A DNA stretch of 9,222 nucleotides from Pseudomonadota bacterium (GTDB taxonomy: Bacteria > Myxococcota > Myxococcia > Myxococcales > Myxococcaceae). The notes under the pieces were generated by a model. It worked only from the letters and a program-made list of their open reading frames with translations, was not told where the DNA came from and did not search any database. This document shows positions 4,745 to 9,222 of the stretch, piece after piece. The position numbers were made by a program, and so were the translations under genes. The DNA lies in NCBI GenBank assembly GCA_023424585.1, contig JAFADT010000831.1:1-9222 (forward strand). The letters run 5' to 3'. Numbering within the stretch: the first letter of the stretch is position 1; each line of letters opens with the position of its first letter.

Positions 4745-7401
4745 ACGAGCAGGCGAGGTGTGGGCTGTTCACGCGTGACGGGGCCCAGGTGCCCCTGCAG
4801 GGAGTGGAGGTCTCCGGTGAGCTGCTCGGGGGGCACGCGCGGGTGCGCGTGACGCAGCGCTACCGCAACGACGAGAAGAAGCCGGTGGAGGCCCTCTACA
4901 CCTTCCCCCTGCCCTCCGACGCGACGCTCAGCGCCTTCTCCATGACGTGCGCGGGCCGCCGCGTGGCCGGCGTGGTGAAGGAGCGCGAAGAGGCCTTCCG
5001 CGCCTACGACGACGCCCTCACGGAAGGGCACGGCGCCGCGCTCCTGGACCAGGAGCGCGCCAACGTCTTCACCGCGCAGGTGGGCAACCTGCTGCCGGGC
5101 GAGGAGACGCGGGTGGAGGTGGAGTTCCTCCAGACGCTCACCGCCGAGGAGGGCAGCGTGCGCTGGATGCTGCCCACGCTGGTGGCGCCCCGGTACATCC
5201 CCGGCACGGTGCACGGCGACCGCACCGGCCACGGCGAAGCGGCCCCGACGACGCGGGTGCCGGACGCGGACCGCATCACCCCGCCCCAGGGCCGGGTGGA
5301 CTACGGGCTGCGCATGGACCTGCTCATCGACGTGGGCCGCGACGTGGTGGTGGAGAGCCCGTCCCACCGGCTCACCGTCACGAAGGAGGGCACGCGCACG
5401 CGGGTGAACCTGCAGCGCGACTCGCTCCTCAAGAGCTTCGCGGGCGACGAGGTGGAGCTGAACCGGGACGTGGTGCTCACCCTGCGCAACGCCAACCCGG
5501 ACGTGATGCTCACGCCCGTGGTCGCGCACCGGAAGGCGGAGGGCCCGGGCACGTTCGCGCTCACCGTGGTGCCGGACCTGCTGAACCTGGCGACGACGCC
5601 TCCGCGGCAGGAGGTGGTGTTCGTGGTGGACACGTCCGGCTCCATGGCCGGGGACAGCCTGCCTCAGGCCCAGGCCGCGCTCCGGCTGTGCCTGCGCCAC
5701 CTGCGTGAAGGCGACCGCTTCAACGTCATCGCGTTCGAGGACTCGTTCCGCTCCTTCTCCGCGCAGACGGTGCCGTTCACCCAGCGCACGCTGGAGCAGG
5801 CGGACGCGTGGGTCGCGGGGCTGAGGGCCTACGGCGGCACGGAGCTGCTGGAGCCGATGGTCACCGCGATGAAGGCCGCGCCGGACGGCGTGGTGGTGCT
5901 GCTGACGGACGGGCAGGTGGGCAACGAGAGCGAGATCCTCGACGCGGTGCTTTCGGCGCGCGGGACGGGGCGGGTGTTCTCGTTCGGCATCGGCACCAAC
6001 GTGAGCGACGCGCTCCTGCGCGACCTGGCGCGGCGCACGGACGGCGCGGTGGAGTTCATCCACCCGGGAGAGCGCATCGACGAGAAGGTGGTGGCGCAGT
6101 TCTCGCGGGCGCTCGCGCCGCGCGTCACCGACCTGGAGGTGCGCTTCGAGGGCGTGGAGGCCAGCGAGCTGGCCCCGTCCACGCTGCCGCCGCTGGTGGA
6201 CGGCACGCCGTGGACGCTCTTCGGGCGCTATGCGCGGGCGGGCACGGGCAGCGTGACGCTGAAGGGCAGGTCAGGTCTGGAGCCCTTCTCCCTCACGGTG
6301 CGGCTGGACCTGCCCGCGCAGTCGGACCGGCCGGTGGTGGAGAAGTTGTGGGCCGCCGAGCGCATCCGGGGCTGGATGGACGCGGGGTTGGTGGGCCGGC
6401 GCGCGGAGGCGATGAAGGAGCGCATCGTGCGGCTCGCCGTCGAGCACCAGCTGGCCACGACGTACACGTCCTTCGTGGTGGTGGAGGAGCGCCAGGGCGA
6501 CCGGCGCGCGTCGGGGACGCCGGAGACGCGCGTGGTGCCGGTGAACGCGCCCGCGGGCTGGAGCATGTTCAACCAGGTCGCTCGGGACGTGGACGACGAC
6601 GTGCCGGAGGGTGGATTCGCGCCGGCGCCAGCGTCTCCGAGGCGGCGGGCGGCGTCGAAGCCGATGCCCGCGCCCGGGGCAGTCCACCGCTCCCAGGGCG
6701 GCGCGGTGCCCCCACCTCCTCCGAGCATGGCCGCGCCCGCGCCCGCGCTGGGGCCGGAGCCCACCACCGGGTCCTCCTTCCAGGCGGAGTTCGAGGATGG
6801 CGCCGGTCCCCAGCGGCCCGCCGCGTCCAAGGAGCGCAGGGAGCAGGAGTTCGCGAAGAAGGAGAAGGGCGGCATCTTCGACCGGCTGATGTCCGCCGCG
6901 AAGCCTCGCAAGGCCGCGGCTCCAGCGGCGCCGTCCCCCGAGCAGACCGCACCGCGCGAGGTGCTCTACGAGCAGGAGGCGTCCCTGCCGCTGTCCGTGG
7001 CGGAGGGCCCCATCGCCACCGAGGACGTGGGCGGCCTGCTGGGCCAGCAGCTGGCGAACGGGCTGTGGGCCGGCACGGGTGAAGGGCCGGAGCCGGTGCG
7101 CCAGGCCCGCGCCACCGCGCGGGTACTGCTGGTGCTCCTGCGCGAGGGCATCACCAGCAGCCACCCGCTGCACGGCGCGCAGGTGAAGAAGGCCGTGGAC
7201 GCGCTGCTCGCGCTGGCCGCGCAGCTGGACCCGGCGCCGGACGTGGCGGAGCTGGCGCTGGGCGTGGCGTGGCTGGTGGCGGCGGGGCCTCGCACGCGGG
7301 GCCGCATCGAGCAGGCCGCGAAGCCCCTTCCGGGCCTGGGCGGACGGCTGGGGGACACGGCCGCGCTCCGCCAGCACATGGAGACGCTGGCGACGCGGTA
7401 G
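4741..7401 (+). CDS. VIT and von Willebrand factor A domain protein, cytoplasmic
   Basis: This 886-residue protein follows the plan of inter-alpha-trypsin-inhibitor heavy-chain-like proteins. A VIT domain (about 8-135) includes VTQRYRNDEKKPVEALYTFP, REEAFRAYDDA, ANVFTAQVGNLLPGEETRVE. A VWA domain (about 290-455) has an intact MIDAS metal site: DTSGS 297-301, Thr367 in GGTELL and Asp390 in LLTDG. The family's post-VWA segment (about 534-583) carries EKLWAAERIRGW and TTYTSFVVVEE. A Pro/Ala-rich linker (about 624-735) and a helical C-terminal region (about 755-886) follow. There is no signal peptide or membrane helix, so it likely acts in the cytoplasm. VWA domains bind protein partners through a divalent metal ion; the partner is unknown. 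The start overlaps the MerR stop as ATGA. A longer in-frame extension to 4279 is a shadow of the MerR gene. A strong hairpin follows the stop. Confidence 0.92.
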   Translation: MNEQARCGLFTRDGAQVPLQGVEVSGELLGGHARVRVTQRYRNDEKKPVEALYTFPLPSDATLSAFSMTCAGRRVAGVVKEREEAFRAYDDALTEGHGAALLDQERANVFTAQVGNLLPGEETRVEVEFLQTLTAEEGSVRWMLPTLVAPRYIPGTVHGDRTGHGEAAPTTRVPDADRITPPQGRVDYGLRMDLLIDVGRDVVVESPSHRLTVTKEGTRTRVNLQRDSLLKSFAGDEVELNRDVVLTLRNANPDVMLTPVVAHRKAEGPGTFALTVVPDLLNLATTPPRQEVVFVVDTSGSMAGDSLPQAQAALRLCLRHLREGDRFNVIAFEDSFRSFSAQTVPFTQRTLEQADAWVAGLRAYGGTELLEPMVTAMKAAPDGVVVLLTDGQVGNESEILDAVLSARGTGRVFSFGIGTNVSDALLRDLARRTDGAVEFIHPGERIDEKVVAQFSRALAPRVTDLEVRFEGVEASELAPSTLPPLVDGTPWTLFGRYARAGTGSVTLKGRSGLEPFSLTVRLDLPAQSDRPVVEKLWAAERIRGWMDAGLVGRRAEAMKERIVRLAVEHQLATTYTSFVVVEERQGDRRASGTPETRVVPVNAPAGWSMFNQVARDVDDDVPEGGFAPAPASPRRRAASKPMPAPGAVHRSQGGAVPPPPPSMAAPAPALGPEPTTGSSFQAEFEDGAGPQRPAASKERREQEFAKKEKGGIFDRLMSAAKPRKAAAPAAPSPEQTAPREVLYEQEASLPLSVAEGPIATEDVGGLLGQQLANGLWAGTGEGPEPVRQARATARVLLVLLREGITSSHPLHGAQVKKAVDALLALAAQLDPAPDVAELALGVAWLVAAGPRTRGRIEQAAKPLPGLGGRLGDTAALRQHMETLATR

Positions 7402-7421
7402 GTCAGCGCATGGCGCCCACC

Positions 7422-7457
7422 GGCCCCCGTGCCTCCCCGCCGGGAGGAGCGGGGGCC
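7422..7457 (+). terminator. GC-rich hairpin after the VIT/VWA gene
   Basis: GGCCCCCG (7422-7429) pairs with CGGGGGCC (7450-7457), and inside it CCTCCC (7432-7437) pairs with GGGAGG (7442-7447) around a CGCC loop. Only one mismatch and one G-T pair interrupt about 16 base pairs. It starts 20 bases after the stop codon. No T-tract follows, so it could be a terminator, an RNA-stabilising 3' structure or part of a switch with the overlapping hairpin. Confidence 0.5.
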
Positions 7458-7475
7458 CGGGCCTCCCGCTCCTTC
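7443..7475 (+). other. Alternative hairpin overlapping the post-VIT/VWA stem-loop
   Basis: Positions 7443-7455 pair with 7463-7475, built on a perfect GGAGCGGG/CCCGCTCC core (7446-7453 with 7465-7472), plus G-T-containing extensions. It shares bases 7443-7457 with the upstream hairpin, so both cannot form at once. It lies 29-61 bases before the next start codon. A regulatory role is only inferred, because GC-rich spacers produce such pairings by chance fairly often. Confidence 0.3.
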
Positions 7476-7503
7476 ACGGGGGTCGACTAGGGTGGGCGCC
7501 CGC

Positions 7504-8652
7504 ATGCTCCTCGCGCCCTTCGTCCTGGCCGTCCTCGTCGCCGCGCAGCCCGCACCCTCCTCCCAGGAAGGCGCGGCACCTCCCGTTGACGCGTCCCCGG
7601 GCACCGTGTCCGCGCCGCCGCTCGTGGCGAGCGACGAGGCCTGCGCCGCCGAGTCCGACTACGCGGCGGGCTTCGACGCGCTGGTGCTCGGACGGGATGC
7701 CGAGGCGCTGGAGCTGCTGGAGCGCGTGATGCGGGTGTGCCCCCAGCACCCGTACGCGCCGGAGCTGGCGCGGCTGGCGCGGACGCGGCTGGAGCCGGGC
7801 GCGCGGCTGGCGCAGGACACGCTGGCGCGGCCGGTGGTGATGCCGTCGGAGGCGGTCTCCAAGGAGCAGCCGTCGCAGGGGGCCCGGGCGTCGTTGACCG
7901 TCGTACAGACGATGCACGGCGTCACCCAGGGCATCCTGCTGTGCGCCATCTCCAGCTGCCAGGACGCACGCGCGTACGTGGCGCTGTCGCTGCTGGGCGG
8001 CGGCGCGGGGGCGGCGATTTCGCTGCTCACGACCCGGAGCGGGCTGACGCAGGGCCAGGCGGCGGCCATCAACTCCGGCACGGTGTGGGGCTTCGGCTAT
8101 GGCCTGGCGTCCATGGGTTCGCTCGACCTGGACGGGGACAAGTCCACGGGGATGGTGATGGCGGCGGCGCTGGGCTTCACGGGCGCGGGCATCCTGGTGG
8201 CGGAGTTCGCGCGGCCCACCGCCGGGCAGGTGTCGCTGACGAACTCCGGTGGCCTGTGGGCAGGCGTGGTGGCGGGGCTGCTGATGGCCACCCAGAACGG
8301 CGAGACGCGCGACTTCATCGGCATCGAGCAGGGCGTGGTGGGCGCGGGCCTGCTCACCTTCGCGCTGGTGTCGCGCAACCTGGACATCTCCCGGGGCCGG
8401 GTGCTGCTCATCGACGCGGGCGGCATCCTGGGCGGTCTGGTGGGGCTGAGCGCGCTGTTCCTGTCACTGAATACCGACAACGGAGACGCCCTTCTGGTGG
8501 GCACCGCCGTGGGCGTGCTGGCCGGCCTGGGGACCGCGACGTTCCTCACGCGTGACTTCGATGCGCCGGACAACACGCCGGCCGTCTCCGTCGTCCCGGC
8601 GGCCATGGGGCGGCACGGGGGGATGGGGCTCGCGGTGCTCGGACAGTTCTAG
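7504..8652 (+). CDS. Exported multi-pass membrane protein with four ~57-residue repeats, function unknown
   Basis: I do not recognise this 382-residue protein. It has a signal peptide (MLLAPFVLAVLVAAQPAPSS) and a low-complexity Ala/Pro stretch. A TPR-like helical segment (about 48-95, ending VMRVCPQHPYAPELARLA) carries cysteines at 47 and 79. From about 127 onward it consists of hydrophobic, Gly-rich segments, roughly eight, arranged in four repeats that start at residues 127, 184, 241 and 298. The repeat heads read ARASL, GQAAA, GQVSL and GRVLL; the last three continue with NSG, NSG or DAG and Trp or Leu. The protein is probably inserted in the inner membrane with the TPR-like part in the periplasm; an outer-membrane location cannot be excluded. 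ATG 7504 begins exactly at the signal peptide; the frame extends upstream to 7429 through the hairpin, which is unlikely to be coding. Confidence 0.8.
   Translation: MLLAPFVLAVLVAAQPAPSSQEGAAPPVDASPGTVSAPPLVASDEACAAESDYAAGFDALVLGRDAEALELLERVMRVCPQHPYAPELARLARTRLEPGARLAQDTLARPVVMPSEAVSKEQPSQGARASLTVVQTMHGVTQGILLCAISSCQDARAYVALSLLGGGAGAAISLLTTRSGLTQGQAAAINSGTVWGFGYGLASMGSLDLDGDKSTGMVMAAALGFTGAGILVAEFARPTAGQVSLTNSGGLWAGVVAGLLMATQNGETRDFIGIEQGVVGAGLLTFALVSRNLDISRGRVLLIDAGGILGGLVGLSALFLSLNTDNGDALLVGTAVGVLAGLGTATFLTRDFDAPDNTPAVSVVPAAMGRHGGMGLAVLGQF
7882..8565 (+). repeat. Four tandem ~57-codon repeats inside the membrane protein gene
   Basis: Units begin at 7882, 8053, 8224 and 8395, exactly 171 bases apart. 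The first three residues align as ARA, GQA, GQV and GRV. In units 2-4 this is followed by N/D, S/A, G, then W/W/L and G/A/G. Mid-unit there is a Gly-Asp or Gly-Glu turn (DGDK, NGET, NGDA). A Gly-spaced hydrophobic segment then ends in an Arg (FAR, VSR, LTR). Unit 1 is the most diverged, and small internal indels shift the later landmarks. The similarity is at protein level; the DNA has diverged, so this is an old duplication. Confidence 0.65.
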
Positions 8653-8658
8653 CCCCAG

Positions 8659-8772
8659 GTGGCGCGGGACCGGTTCGGCGGCCTGTGCGACCCGCACGTG
8701 CGGACGCGGGTGATGGCCGCGATGTTCCTCATCGACTTCATGCGCTTCGAGGACCGGCGCGGCGACACGTGA
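8659..8772 (+). CDS. Short 37-codon reading frame, orphan small gene or gene remnant
   Basis: GTG 8659 opens a frame that ends at TGA 8770-8772 and encodes a sequence containing RFGGLCDPHVRTRV and MAAMFLIDFMRFEDRRGD. All 37 sense codons end in G or C, which is strong coding bias even for this genome, and the amino-acid composition looks natural. It lies in frame two codons after the TAG of the preceding gene, and no ribosome-binding site is obvious. I do not recognise the family. It could be the C-terminal relic of a lost larger gene, a small gene, or the former tail of another protein. A CCGCACGTGCGG palindrome (8692-8703) lies inside it. Confidence 0.35.
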   Translation: MARDRFGGLCDPHVRTRVMAAMFLIDFMRFEDRRGDT

Positions 8773-8775
8773 CGG

Positions 8776-9093
8776 CTAGGTGTGCCGGCGCAGCGTGGGC
8801 TCGCGCGTCCGGCCCTCCTCGTCACGCGGGAGCCCGTCGAACGCCGGCTCCCCGGCTGGCGTGGCGGGGCGCCAGCGCTGGACCTCGCGCACCATGAAGA
8901 AGGCGGCGGCGGACAGCACGCCCAGGTCGTCCAGCCAGCCGAACACGGGGATGAAGTCCGGAATCGCGTCCACGGGCGACACGAAGTACAGGACCGCCAG
9001 CAGCCCGGCCAGCTTGCGCCACGTCGCCACCTGGGGGTCGCGCACGTAGTGGAAGAAGCGGGTTCCCATTCCTCGAAGGCCTGCGATGTTCAT
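8776..9093 (-). CDS. DUF1232/YkvA-family small membrane protein
   Basis: This 105-residue protein has the DUF1232 signature. KLAGLLAVLYFVSPVDAIPD (about 27-46) is followed by FIPVFGWLDDLGVL, including the family's 'Y..sPiDliPdfip.lG.lDDl' pattern. A second hydrophobic segment (about 55-68) follows, then a polar, charged tail (about 75-105). The family is widespread in bacteria and plants and has no established biochemical role. It is probably an inner-membrane protein with two short helices. The start at ATG 9093 is well supported by AGGGAGGGG directly upstream (9095-9103 on the opposite strand). It converges with the short frame at 8659-8772, with three bases between their stops. Confidence 0.9.
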   Translation of the reverse strand: MNIAGLRGMGTRFFHYVRDPQVATWRKLAGLLAVLYFVSPVDAIPDFIPVFGWLDDLGVLSAAAFFMVREVQRWRPATPAGEPAFDGLPRDEEGRTREPTLRRHT

Positions 9094-9162
9094 ACCCCTC
9101 CCTACGCATGGGGGACGCGGGTGATTGCACCATTCGTGCCCGGGACTCGCACGCCCGGTGTG

Positions 9163-9222
9163 CTAGCGGGCGGGCCCGGCTGTCTCCTCCAGCACGTCCG
9201 CGCGGCCCGCGACCTCCAGGCG
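9163..9222 (-). CDS. C-terminal end of an unidentified protein (5' partial)
   Basis: A minus-strand frame enters from the right edge and stops at TAG (9163-9165), giving 19 residues that end in EETAGPAR. All but one codon end in G or C, which agrees with real coding, and the following 69 bases up to the DUF1232 start look non-coding. The piece is too short to assign a family. It would be the gene upstream of DUF1232 on the same strand. Confidence 0.4.
   Translation of the reverse strand, partial: RLEVAGRADVLEETAGPAR

Noticed and set aside
4615..6063. 482-residue minus-strand frame opposite the VIT/VWA gene
   Set aside because: It is His/Arg/Val-rich with no recognisable motif, and is antisense to the conserved VIT and VWA domains.
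6271..7377. 368-residue minus-strand frame opposite the VIT/VWA C-terminal half
   Set aside because: It is highly Arg/Leu/His-biased, has no motif and continues the antisense shadow pattern.
8692..8703. CCGCACGTGCGG palindrome near the end of the four-repeat gene
   Set aside because: It lies within a probable coding frame and is made of common GC-rich words; no other evidence supports a binding site or terminator.
9140..9157. CCGGG/CCCGG inverted repeat between the last partial gene and DUF1232
   Set aside because: It is only five base pairs with a nine-base loop and no T-tract, so it is too weak to call a terminator.

Overview
The window is about 70% G+C, and its real genes nearly always have G or C at third codon positions. 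The gene content (eukaryote-like cyclophilin, NfeD/slipin pair, VIT/VWA protein, small lipoproteins, many hypothetical membrane proteins) suits a myxobacterium of the Myxococcus/Corallococcus type. This taxonomic call is an inference from composition and protein style. No RNA genes, CRISPR arrays or insertion sequences were found.

Layout. Positions 1-117 hold the C-terminus of a LysR-family regulator, probably NhaR-like. Behind it on the minus strand lies a decayed remnant of an amidohydrolase N-terminus (126-269), then a small lipoprotein gene (306-524, minus). A divergent intergenic region containing a 12-bp palindrome leads into a translationally coupled pair: an NfeD-type membrane serine protease (749-2104) and a slipin/stomatin (2101-2922). 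A stem-loop at 2931-2961 separates this pair from a convergent cyclophilin-type prolyl isomerase (2989-3504, minus). A DUF2721 membrane protein gene (3644-4135, minus) follows.

A second translationally coupled pair reads divergently from DUF2721: a MerR-family regulator (4253-4744) and a cytoplasmic 886-residue VIT/VWA protein (4741-7401). It has a good sigma-70-type promoter (4217-4245) placed so close to the GTG start that the message may be leaderless. A strong hairpin follows the VIT/VWA gene. Next is an unrecognised exported membrane protein (7504-8652) whose C-terminal two thirds is four roughly 57-residue repeats. A 37-codon orphan reading frame (8659-8772), a DUF1232/YkvA membrane protein (8776-9093, minus) and the last 19 codons of an unidentified minus-strand gene (9163-9222) close the window.

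How the genes work together. The NfeD/slipin pair is a recognised membrane quality-control partnership. The MerR/VIT-VWA pair looks like a regulator controlling its own operon with a protein-binding effector of unknown purpose. The other genes look like independent units. The most interesting items are the four-repeat membrane protein, the divergent-loop cyclophilin lacking one redox cysteine, and the MerR/VIT-VWA module with its unusual promoter.
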